5,619 bases of DNA from Planctomycetota bacterium (GTDB taxonomy: Bacteria > Planctomycetota > B129-G9), in NCBI GenBank assembly GCA_030622295.1, contig JAUXGI010000096.1, forward strand, positions 1 to 5,619. The letters run 5' to 3'. Made by a program: the position numbers and the translations under genes. Below the pieces are notes generated by a model, which saw nothing but the letters and a program-made list of their open reading frames with translations, was not told where the DNA came from and did no database searches. How positions within the stretch are numbered: the first letter of the stretch is position 1; each line of letters starts with the position of its first letter. Positions 1 to 5,488 of the stretch are shown in pieces.

Positions 1-762
1 ACCGAAGTACTGGAAACCCAGTTCCTCGAAAAAGTAACCGGGCACGAGTCCCCGCGCGATAATCTGCTGCAGATGCAGCAGGCCCTTTTGCATCTTCTCG
101 CCGATTACCGGGATGTCTTGAAGAACGGCGCGGACTTCCTTGCGCGCCTCGCCGAACAGTTTCCCCTGCCTCAGGCGGTTGAAGTAATCCGAAAGAGCCC
201 CGACGGAGTGCGATATGCTCATCTTGTTGTCGTTCAGCACCACGAGGATATTCGACTTCGTCGTGCCCCCGTGGTTGAGCGCCTCGAAAGCCATGCCGCT
301 GGCTATCGAGCCGTCGCCGACCAGCGCGACGGCGCTGCGCTTGATGCCGTTAAGCCTGTCGCCGCAATCCAGTCCCAGCGCCATTGAGATAGCCGTGCCC
401 GCGTGGCCGGTGTCGAAAGCATCGTAAGCGCTTTCATCGCGCTTGGGGAACCCGCACAGTCCCTTGTATGTGCGCAGTGTCTCAAAAGCCTCCTTGCGGC
501 CCGTTAATATCTTGTGCGCGTAGCACTGGTGCCCGACGTCGAAAATAAGCCTGTCGACCGCGAAGTCGTAAACATAATGCAACGCAATGACAAGTTCCAC
601 TGTGCCCAGGTTGCTGGCCAAGTGTCCGCCCGTTCGCATGACCACACTGGTTATCAGGTCGCGCACCTCCTGCGCCAGCCGCGGCAGGTCTTTGATATGC
701 AGCCGCTTCATGTCATCGGGCGAATCAATCCCCGGCAATAATGGTCGTCCCGCTGTAGCCAT
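1..762 (-). CDS. dxs: 1-deoxy-D-xylulose-5-phosphate synthase, N-terminal part (cut by window edge)
   Basis: DXS is a cytoplasmic thiamine-diphosphate enzyme that condenses pyruvate with glyceraldehyde 3-phosphate. This is the first step of the non-mevalonate isoprenoid pathway. The minus strand reads as one open frame of 254 residues from an ATG at 762 to the window edge; the family is usually about 620-640 residues, so the C-terminal part lies outside. Visible family hallmarks, by residue: GGHLASNLGTVEL (45-57), DVGHQCYAHKILTG (75-88), YDAFDTGH (113-120), the thiamine-diphosphate motif GDGSIASGMAFEALN (149-163) closed by LNDNKMSIS (176-184), and VPGYFFEELGF (240-250). The usual HSSTS after the glycines reads HAGTA here. 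The start is the first ATG before the conserved LLPGIDSPDD segment. Its Shine-Dalgarno is weak, and an in-frame TTG at 783 is a less likely alternative. A strong promoter lies about 62 bp upstream. Identity is very secure. Confidence 0.97.
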   Translation of the reverse strand, partial: MATAGRPLLPGIDSPDDMKRLHIKDLPRLAQEVRDLITSVVMRTGGHLASNLGTVELVIALHYVYDFAVDRLIFDVGHQCYAHKILTGRKEAFETLRTYKGLCGFPKRDESAYDAFDTGHAGTAISMALGLDCGDRLNGIKRSAVALVGDGSIASGMAFEALNHGGTTKSNILVVLNDNKMSISHSVGALSDYFNRLRQGKLFGEARKEVRAVLQDIPVIGEKMQKGLLHLQQIIARGLVPGYFFEELGFQYFG

Positions 763-823
763 ACCCGTCCAATCGTCAATCAAGACCGCTGAATTGTGAG
801 CGGCGAACAAACGAGAAACGGGT

Positions 824-852
824 ATTATAAACCCCTTCTTGAATGCCGTCAA
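824..852 (-). promoter_or_regulatory. sigma70-type promoter for dxs
   Basis: On the minus strand, TTGACG (852-847) and TATAAT (829-824) are separated by exactly 17 bp: five of six and six of six matches to consensus. Transcription should start near 817, giving a leader of about 55 nt before the dxs ATG at 762. I see no riboswitch-like structure in that leader. The assignment is by pattern only, but the match and the position are both good. Confidence 0.85.
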
Positions 853-866
853 GTATCCATTGCCGT

Positions 867-876
867 GGGGGGGGGG
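867..876. repeat. run of ten G between divergent promoters
   Basis: Ten consecutive G on the plus strand lie 14 bp upstream of the dxs -35 box and about 70 bp upstream of the plus-strand promoter. Runs this long are prone to slippage in replication and to length errors in sequencing. It lies outside both core promoters, so a length change would alter only the upstream region. Confidence 0.9.
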
Positions 877-944
877 ACACGGGCTCGCGGTATCGATTAG
901 TCATCGCCGACGGAAACGACGTGCCCCTGCGGCGTTAAAAAGGC

Positions 945-973
945 TTGCCCGTACCGGCATGGATGCGTATAAT
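945..973 (+). promoter_or_regulatory. sigma70-type promoter for the Asp23-family gene
   Basis: TTGCCC (945-950) and a perfect TATAAT (968-973) are separated by 17 bp. Transcription should begin near 980, leaving a leader of about 40 nt before the ATG at 1019. It is divergent from the dxs promoter, with about 92 bp between the two -35 boxes. Confidence 0.82.
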
Positions 974-1018
974 CCGGTGTGAACGTTACACTATGCAATA
1001 TGAGAGGGTGAAATTCCC

Positions 1019-1447
1019 ATGAAAGACAAAAAGATTACAGTGGCGAAAATAGAGAAGGGTTCGCTGAGCCTCAAAATCGCCGACGAAGTCGTTGAGAAGA
1101 TTGTGTACAACGAGACGCTGGGGGTTGACGGCATAGTACGTGTGGGCGGCATGCCGCACAAGGACGCCTTCAACCTGTTCCGCAAGGGCCGGCGTCCCCG
1201 CGGCATAATGGTGGAAACAGGCGAGGATGAAGTGGCCGTGGACATGGCCATAAGCGTCAAGTATGGCATCAGCATACCGGACCTCGTTACGCAAATACGC
1301 AAGCGCATCACGGACGCGGTCAAGAAAATAACCGGCTACGAAGTCCGGGCCATCACCATATCGGTGGACGGCATTCAGATAGGCGAAAAACCCAGAGTCG
1401 AGAAGCCGAAGACCGACAAGAAGGAAGAGAAAAAAACCAAGAAGTAG
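1019..1447 (+). CDS. Asp23/Gls24 (YloU-like) family protein
   Basis: A 142-residue soluble protein with the conserved Asp23/YloU pattern. GSLSLKIADEVVEKIV (14-29) matches the 'G.(I/L).IADEVV..I' opening. VETGEDEVAVDMAISVKYG (65-83) and the following IPDLVTQIRKRITDAVKKITGYEV (86-109) match the strand-helix core. AITISVDGIQI (111-121) is the closing strand. The last 20 residues are a lysine-rich, probably disordered tail. Family members occur in many bacteria; in Firmicutes they are linked to cell-envelope stress and membrane-associated complexes, and their biochemical role is not settled. The ATG is preceded by a purine-rich GAGAGGGTG about 9 nt upstream, which supports the start. The gene has its own promoter and appears monocistronic, although no clear terminator follows. 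Divergence from dxs suggests shared regulation at most, not a shared pathway. Confidence 0.9.
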   Translation: MKDKKITVAKIEKGSLSLKIADEVVEKIVYNETLGVDGIVRVGGMPHKDAFNLFRKGRRPRGIMVETGEDEVAVDMAISVKYGISIPDLVTQIRKRITDAVKKITGYEVRAITISVDGIQIGEKPRVEKPKTDKKEEKKTKK

Positions 1448-1454
1448 CGACCGT

Positions 1455-1567
1455 CTAAGCGGTCCGGCATAAGTTTCCTGATGTTGGCAACGGTGATAGT
1501 GATCGAATGGCTCCGGGGACAGTCCCCATCCGCACCTGTTTCCCAATATTTATGTCGGACCGCTTAG
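1455..1567. repeat. 12-bp inverted repeat with 89-bp spacer and internal palindrome
   Basis: CTAAGCGGTCCG (1455-1466) returns as its exact reverse complement at 1556-1567. Inside lies the palindrome GGGGAC-A-GTCCCC (1515-1527). The left arm can also fold locally (GACCG 1449-1453 with CGGTC 1460-1464). No coding frame of note is present between the arms. The arrangement resembles a small non-coding dispersed repeat (REP/MITE-like). No target duplication is visible, so the class is not assigned. Confidence 0.6.
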
Positions 1568-1577
1568 GTGCGAAAGG

Positions 1578-1604
1578 AAAAAGACCCCGCAAGGCGGGGC
1601 GTCT
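1578..1604 (-). terminator. intrinsic terminator-like hairpin facing left
   Basis: On the minus strand this reads CCCCGC-CTT-GCGGGG followed by TCTTTTT, a compact GC stem with a T run, the usual form of a Rho-independent terminator. On the plus strand the hairpin (1585-1590 with 1594-1599) is followed by CGTCTGACC and would not terminate. The flanking genes at 1019-1447 and 1667-2227 both run rightward, so the hairpin has no obvious leftward gene to serve. Confidence 0.6.
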
Positions 1605-1666
1605 GACCCCCTCGCCGATGTGCCCCAGGCGGACGACTTCCCGTTCAGCGATGTAAGGGGGAAACC

Positions 1667-2227
1667 ATGACAAATGCAATTGCGCCCATGCTGGCCCAGA
1701 TCCCCGACTTGCTGCCGGTGTTTGTGGTGATCGTGTTGCTGGCGATTGTCCTGATACTGCCCCGGATGCTCAAGCGCAAGACCGGCGGCGGCGGTGAGAG
1801 TCCGTTGCGGCCATCGGCTTCGTCTGCCGTGCGCGCGAAGGAGCAGATGGAAGACCTCATTGTCAAGTTGCACGACTTCGGCCGGGAAATGCAGGCCAAA
1901 ACCGACAACAAGATACGCGTGCTTAACCGGCTGATAGAGGAAGCAAACGAGAAGATACGGGAAATGGAAGCGCACGGGATTTCGCCCAAGCCCCCGGCCG
2001 GCACGGACGGCAAAAGCCCCGAAACCAAATCCGGCAAGCAGACAGACGGGACAGGGGATGTCGCCGAAACACCTTCGCGTCCCGAAACGGGAAAGTATAC
2101 AAGCGTATATGAACTTGCAGACGCGGGCCACGACGTTGTCAGCATAGCCAGGCACACCGGCCTGCAGCCGGGAGAAATCGAACTCCTGCTTGAACTGCGC
2201 AAGGCCAGGAACAAGGACAAACGGTAG
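1667..2227 (+). CDS. membrane-anchored coiled-coil protein with C-terminal HTH-like motif (SwrB/DUF6115-like)
   Basis: A 186-residue protein. Residues 13-33 are a single hydrophobic segment (LLPVFVVIVLLAIVLILP) followed by MLKRK, indicating an N-terminal membrane anchor with a cytoplasmic body. Residues 54-102 are charged and heptad-like (EQMEDLIVKLHDF, then LNRLIEEANEKIREM), a likely coiled coil. Residues 105-142 are a low-complexity P/G/K/T linker. Residues 144-179 (YTSVYELADAGHDVVSIARHTGL, then PGEIELLLEL) form a compact helix-turn-helix-like unit. The anchor, coiled coil and terminal 'IA..TG...GEIELLL.L' order resembles Bacillus SwrB/YlxL and the DUF6115/DUF2802 type; this is recognition by eye. 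No enzymatic motif is seen and the function is unknown. AAGGGGGAA just before the ATG is a good ribosome site. The stop codon directly abuts the rhomboid start, so the two are very likely cotranscribed and translationally coupled. I found no convincing promoter immediately upstream. Confidence 0.8.
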   Translation: MTNAIAPMLAQIPDLLPVFVVIVLLAIVLILPRMLKRKTGGGGESPLRPSASSAVRAKEQMEDLIVKLHDFGREMQAKTDNKIRVLNRLIEEANEKIREMEAHGISPKPPAGTDGKSPETKSGKQTDGTGDVAETPSRPETGKYTSVYELADAGHDVVSIARHTGLQPGEIELLLELRKARNKDKR

Positions 2228-3733
2228 ATGATCCTCCCGATAGGCGACGTCCAGAAACCGGAGAAAACCCCGTACGTCAACTATGCGCTGCTGGGCATAA
2301 ATATCTTCGTCTTTCTTTTCATACAGCCCAACCAGTTGACCGCCAGCAGGTGGGAAATTCAAGAGTTTTTTGAGCAATATGCTTTCGTGCCCGCCCGGTT
2401 TTCATTCCTGACTCTCTTCTTTTCCATGTTCATGCACGGCGGCCTGTGGCACCTCATAGGCAACATGCTCTTCCTGTATATTGCGGGCGACAATGTTGAA
2501 GACAGGCTGGGAAAGATAGGTTACATATTCTTTTATCTGGCCTGCGGGGTAGCCGCTTCCATGGCGTACTTTCTGTTCAACCTCGGGTCTACTATTCCCA
2601 CTTTGGGCGCTTCCGGAGCGATCTCGGGTGTAATGGGCGCGTATTTTCTCTTATGCCCGCGAAATCAGGTCAAGTTCTTTTACTGGATATTCTTTTTCAT
2701 CGGAGTTTTCTACGTCTCCGCAAGGGTAGTGGTTGTGTTCTACTTTGCCATTGACCTGATAATGTTCCTTCTTGGCGGGGAAAGCGGCATCGCAGTCGAG
2801 GCCCATATCGGAGGGACTATTTTCGGATTCCTTGTCACCCTGGCGCTGATAAAGATGCATCTCGCATCGCCATATCTGGCCACCGAGCATCACGCGAGGA
2901 GTTTCCGCAAGGTGTCGCCTTTTGCGAGGGACCATCGCGGCAGGCCCTTCATACAGTTCCCGGGCTCCAAACCTTATGCGCGCTACAGCAACCAGCGGCA
3001 CATCTTCCGTGACAAGCCGCGCGAACAGGCCGACTGGCTCTCGGACAGTTACGCCGCTCCCCCTCATGCGCCGGCGTGGCAACAGGCGCAAACAACTTCC
3101 GGCCTGTTCACCGTCGTCGCACGGAAGCCCATCGGCGGCAGTGTATCCCGGATTGCTCCGGCGGTGGCGTCGCTCACAGGCGTGACAGCGGAGCAGGCCG
3201 CCCATGCGCTTCGGGCCGATTACGGGGTGATTGCGAGGAATATCCCCGGCCAGGCGGCCGCTTCTCTTGAGGCGAGCCTGGCGCAATTCGACGTGACCGT
3301 GGCCTTGCTCAGGAATGAAGACACAATCGACCTGCCGCCCGTTCAGGAACTGACCAACATGGTGCCCGGGGATGCGGGCGTGACATTCTACACCGGGACC
3401 CACAGCCTGACCAAAAGGCGCGATGAGATATTCCTGATGGTCTGCGGCGCTGTGGGCGGCGTTCCCACGATGGACATTTACACCTACGAACCGTGGACTC
3501 GCTTCAGGGTAAGCCGGGAGAGCAAAGTATTTGAGCACCCGACGCCCGCGAATATCCGCAGCATAACGGCACGAATATTAAAGGGGCACAACATACCCGT
3601 CAACCGGGGTGTGAAAGTGCTTGTGGACGGCGGGGACTGGAGCAGGGTTGCCTTCCCTTCACAGGAGGACTTCGACAGGTATTGCTACTGGCTCATCCAG
3701 GTGGTCAACGCGCGCAACCGCGGATTCATTTGA
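2228..3733 (+). CDS. rhomboid-family intramembrane serine protease with long C-terminal extension
   Basis: A 501-residue protein. Residues 1-212 are a rhomboid domain with about six membrane helices (roughly 15-33, 60-86, 97-118, 124-143, 150-182, 195-212). All catalytic features are present: HGGLWHLIGN (70-79, with the conserved His and Asn), GASG (127-130) holding nucleophile Ser129, and AHIGG (192-196) holding catalytic His193. Such proteases cleave substrates within or next to the membrane; the substrate here is unknown. Residues 213-290 are an Arg/Pro/Ala-rich linker. Residues 291-366 (TGVTAEQAAHALRADYG, then SLEASLAQFDVTVALL) look like a small alpha/beta domain in which residues are spaced as in L7/L12-C-terminal-like folds (tentative). 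Residues 383-501 (VTFYTGTHSLTKRRDEIFLM, YEPWTRFRV) form a further soluble domain I do not recognise. The ATG follows the upstream TAG with no gap; AAGGAC nearby may serve as ribosome site. The rhomboid call is secure; the C-terminal domains are not identified. Confidence 0.93.
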   Translation: MILPIGDVQKPEKTPYVNYALLGINIFVFLFIQPNQLTASRWEIQEFFEQYAFVPARFSFLTLFFSMFMHGGLWHLIGNMLFLYIAGDNVEDRLGKIGYIFFYLACGVAASMAYFLFNLGSTIPTLGASGAISGVMGAYFLLCPRNQVKFFYWIFFFIGVFYVSARVVVVFYFAIDLIMFLLGGESGIAVEAHIGGTIFGFLVTLALIKMHLASPYLATEHHARSFRKVSPFARDHRGRPFIQFPGSKPYARYSNQRHIFRDKPREQADWLSDSYAAPPHAPAWQQAQTTSGLFTVVARKPIGGSVSRIAPAVASLTGVTAEQAAHALRADYGVIARNIPGQAAASLEASLAQFDVTVALLRNEDTIDLPPVQELTNMVPGDAGVTFYTGTHSLTKRRDEIFLMVCGAVGGVPTMDIYTYEPWTRFRVSRESKVFEHPTPANIRSITARILKGHNIPVNRGVKVLVDGGDWSRVAFPSQEDFDRYCYWLIQVVNARNRGFI

Positions 3734-3751
3734 GACCGGAGACCGGAGACC
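3732..3751. repeat. 7-bp tandem repeat at convergent gene junction
   Basis: GAGACCG occurs twice in full and once lacking its last base (3732-3738, 3739-3745, 3746-3751). It starts inside the TGA stop of the rhomboid gene and fills nearly the whole 19-bp gap before the stop codon of the convergent YqeY-like gene. No terminator hairpin is visible in the gap. Confidence 0.85.
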
Positions 3752-3752
3752 T

Positions 3753-4190
3753 TTACTCAAGGTGCTTGCTTACGACATCCCGTACCTTCGCGCCGTCGAT
3801 TCTCCCCCTGTACTCCGCCATTATCGCCTTCATTACCTTGCCCGTGTCGCGCTTGCCGATGGCGCCGATTTCTTCGATGGTCTTCAGGACCAGCGCCTCT
3901 ATATCCTCATCGCTCATCTGTTCGGGCAGGTAGGACTCGACTATTTTCAACTCCTCGGCCTCTATTTCGGCCAGGTCGCCGCGCCCGCCGGATTCATATT
4001 GCTCAATCGCGTCCTTGCGCTGCTTCGCACATCTTTGCAGCACGTTGAGCACCTCGCCTTCGCTGAGGTCCTTCATCTTTTTAACGCGCTCGTTCTTCAA
4101 CTCGGTCAGGATGCCGCGCAACACAAGCATGCGCGTTTCATCTCTCGCCTTCATCGCTTCTTTCAGGTCTGCACTCAGTTTGTCAAGCAT
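3753..4190 (-). CDS. YqeY/GatB-like domain protein
   Basis: A 145-residue protein, close to the usual YqeY length of about 150. Family hallmarks: MLDKLSADLKEAMKARD (1-17), LVLRGILTELKN (22-33), AIEQYESGGRGDLAEIEAEE (61-80), the characteristic YLPEQMSDEDIE (87-98), and the terminal DTGKVMKAIMAEYRGRIDGA (115-134). YqeY proteins share the helical tail domain of the GatB subunit of Asp/Glu-tRNA amidotransferase, which contacts tRNA. Their own role is not established and no catalytic residues are known. The frame stays open further upstream to 4313, but those 41 residues lie inside the DUF362 gene and do not look like the family. The ATG at 4190 is preceded by GGAGG at ideal spacing, so it is chosen as start. 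It follows the DUF362 gene by 29 bp on the same strand, suggesting one operon. The identity is firm; the cellular function is not. Confidence 0.93.
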   Translation of the reverse strand: MLDKLSADLKEAMKARDETRMLVLRGILTELKNERVKKMKDLSEGEVLNVLQRCAKQRKDAIEQYESGGRGDLAEIEAEELKIVESYLPEQMSDEDIEALVLKTIEEIGAIGKRDTGKVMKAIMAEYRGRIDGAKVRDVVSKHLE

Positions 4191-4195
4191 GGCGT

Positions 4196-4200
4196 CCTCC
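4196..4200 (-). promoter_or_regulatory. ribosome binding site deciding the YqeY start
   Basis: Minus-strand GGAGG lies five bases before the ATG at 4190-4188. It selects this start over the longer open frame beginning at 4313, and it sits in the 29-bp gap after the DUF362 stop codon. Confidence 0.85.
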
Positions 4201-4219
4201 GTCTCTGCATCGCCTCTCG

Positions 4220-5362
4220 TTATGTCCCTCCAAGCCACCGCGCCAGAAAGCCCTCTCGCACGTTTATTGCGCCGTGGGGGCACATCTCCTGGCAGCAGAA
4301 GCATCGAATGCATTTATCGTAATCAATTATGATTTCCCTGTCCATGCTTATCGCCTCAGCGGGGCAGATGCGAGCGCACTCGCCGCACAGTCTGCATGCT
4401 TCAACATTGACTATCGGGCGAGACGTGAAGAGCCTGCGCAGCCGGCGCTTGGCAAAGGCCGGCAGCGGCAGAATCAGGTCTCCCCTGCGCGCGGGTTTGA
4501 AGTCATGAACCGTGACCTCGTCCAGGGGAACGCCTTTCAGTTCAATATCACTCAAGTCCGTCACGCCCCAGCCCGCCTCGCGCGCGGCCTTGTGCGTGTA
4601 GAGAAGGTCCGGGTCTATCGAAAGCATTTTGCAAATGACAACGTCTACCGCCACGCAATCCGTGCCGGCGATAATGACGCCCAGGCCGCGCGGTGTCCCG
4701 GATTGCGGCCCGTTGCCTTCCATGCCGACAATGCCGTCGACTATCGTCAGCGCGGGAGAGACGGCCCTCGCCACCTGCAGGAGCATCCTGCCGAAGTGTT
4801 CGTAGTCGCGTCCGGCCTTGAGGTGCCAGCCCAACTTCCTCTTGCCGGCGATGCAGCCGAAGAGGTTCTTGACCGCAAGCGTCATATACATCTGGGCGTG
4901 GGTTTTCAACTTCGGCAGGTTGATTACGACGTCGGCATCGAGCGGCGGAGCGGCAATCTCAATCTTGTGGAAGGGGCCTTCGATTCCCGTATCAACCTCG
5001 CGAACTTCCTCAAAGGGTTGTGCCCTGACGCCTATCTCCCGCATGAAGCCGTCATAGCCCGACTGCGCAAGGGTGTTTGCGAGTTGTGTCAGGGAAGGGC
5101 TGTCGCCCAGACTTACCTCGCCGCCGGCCTCCCGGGCCGACAGCGCGGCTGCGCGCACGACTTCGGGGTGGGTGACGACGGCCTTCTCAGGTTTCGCGCC
5201 TCGCAGCAGGTTGGGCTTCAGCAGTACGCTCCGGCCGGGCCTGACAAATCTGGACATGCCGCCCAGGTGTTCAACGCACCGCCGTACCGCATCAACGACG
5301 GCCTCACGTTCATAAGAATCGCACTTCTCAATAACTACCGTCGTTTTCACAAGTCTATCCAT
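4220..5362 (-). CDS. DUF362 domain protein with C-terminal 2x[4Fe-4S] ferredoxin domain
   Basis: A 380-residue protein. Residues 7-310 are a DUF362 domain (Pfam PF04015), recognised by VVDAVRRCVEHLGG (22-35), VLLKPNLL (46-53), VTHPEVVRAA (63-72), GDSPS (86-90), DADVVINLPKLKTHAQMYMT (142-161), AVKNLFGC (163-170), IVDGIVGMEGNGPQSGTPR (207-225) and DCVAVD (235-240). Residues 319-365 hold two ferredoxin motifs of the form CxxCxxCxxxCP: Cys 323, 326, 329, 333 and Cys 351, 354, 357, 361. All eight ligands are intact, so two [4Fe-4S] clusters and an electron-transfer role are expected. No signal peptide or membrane segment is seen, suggesting a cytoplasmic protein. The reaction of DUF362 proteins is unknown. 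An in-frame TGA immediately precedes the ATG at 5362, fixing the longest possible start, but no good Shine-Dalgarno is present. It is followed 29 bp later by the YqeY-like gene and preceded by ogt on the same strand. Confidence 0.95.
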   Translation of the reverse strand: MDRLVKTTVVIEKCDSYEREAVVDAVRRCVEHLGGMSRFVRPGRSVLLKPNLLRGAKPEKAVVTHPEVVRAAALSAREAGGEVSLGDSPSLTQLANTLAQSGYDGFMREIGVRAQPFEEVREVDTGIEGPFHKIEIAAPPLDADVVINLPKLKTHAQMYMTLAVKNLFGCIAGKRKLGWHLKAGRDYEHFGRMLLQVARAVSPALTIVDGIVGMEGNGPQSGTPRGLGVIIAGTDCVAVDVVICKMLSIDPDLLYTHKAAREAGWGVTDLSDIELKGVPLDEVTVHDFKPARRGDLILPLPAFAKRRLRRLFTSRPIVNVEACRLCGECARICPAEAISMDREIIIDYDKCIRCFCCQEMCPHGAINVREGFLARWLGGT

Positions 5363-5365
5363 TCA

Positions 5366-5488
5366 AAAGAAGCAAAACTCTCAACTAACCCGCATTTCTC
5401 ACCACGGGATGTAGGGAACGGCCTTTAGGCCGTTCCGGGGGACGGTCTAAAGACCGTCCCCTACATTGCTTCTTTGGTTGAGAGTTTT
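5366..5488. repeat. two inverted-repeat pairs in permuted order around the palindromic element
   Basis: AAAGAAGCAA (5366-5375) matches the reverse complement of 5466-5475, and AAAACTCTCAAC (5374-5385) matches the reverse complement of 5477-5488. The two left arms overlap by two bases and the two right arms are one base apart, but their order is not nested: the left side has A then B, and the right side has A' then B'. The right arms encode the C-terminus of Ogt; the left arms are the leader just before the DUF362 start codon. Confidence 0.75.
5409..5466. repeat. compact palindromic element with two hairpins inside an outer inverted repeat
   Basis: GGAACGGCCT-TT-AGGCCGTTCC (5415-5436) and GGGGACGGTCT-AA-AGACCGTCCCC (5438-5461) are two perfect palindromes separated by a single base. 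They are bracketed by ATGTAGGG (5409-5416) and its exact reverse complement CCCTACAT (5459-5466). The whole could fold as a three-way junction or cruciform. It looks like a dispersed non-coding palindromic repeat (REP/MITE type). No T run follows on either strand, so it is not a standard intrinsic terminator. It overlaps the ogt stop codon. Confidence 0.85.

Noticed and set aside
1449..1464. GACCG-TCTAAG-CGGTC as terminator of the Asp23-family gene
   Set aside because: The stem is only five base pairs and no T run follows, so a terminator cannot be supported.
986..1546. A 186-codon open frame on the minus strand
   Set aside because: It is antisense to the Asp23-family gene and has no recognisable domain.
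1550..2377. A 275-codon open frame on the minus strand
   Set aside because: It is antisense to the SwrB-like and rhomboid genes, is rich in His, Arg and Cys with no recognisable domain, and has no ribosome site in a credible context.
2651..3538. A 295-codon open frame on the minus strand
   Set aside because: It is a shadow of the rhomboid gene. The opposite strand carries intact catalytic motifs and normal membrane helices.
4191..4313. N-terminal extension of the YqeY-like protein
   Set aside because: The added 41 residues overlap the DUF362 gene, lack family similarity, and lie upstream of a well-placed ribosome site for the ATG at 4190.
3621..4322. A 233-codon open frame on the plus strand
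   Set aside because: It overlaps the end of the rhomboid gene and runs antisense to the YqeY-like gene, which has family hallmarks and a GGAGG site.
4274..5428. A 384-codon open frame on the plus strand
   Set aside because: It lies antisense to the clear DUF362-ferredoxin gene. Its translation shows no domain pattern and reflects the codon bias of the real gene.
5366..5488. A CRISPR array or riboswitch between ogt and DUF362
   Set aside because: There are no regularly spaced direct repeats with unique spacers and no known aptamer pattern; the structure consists of palindromes and inverted arms.
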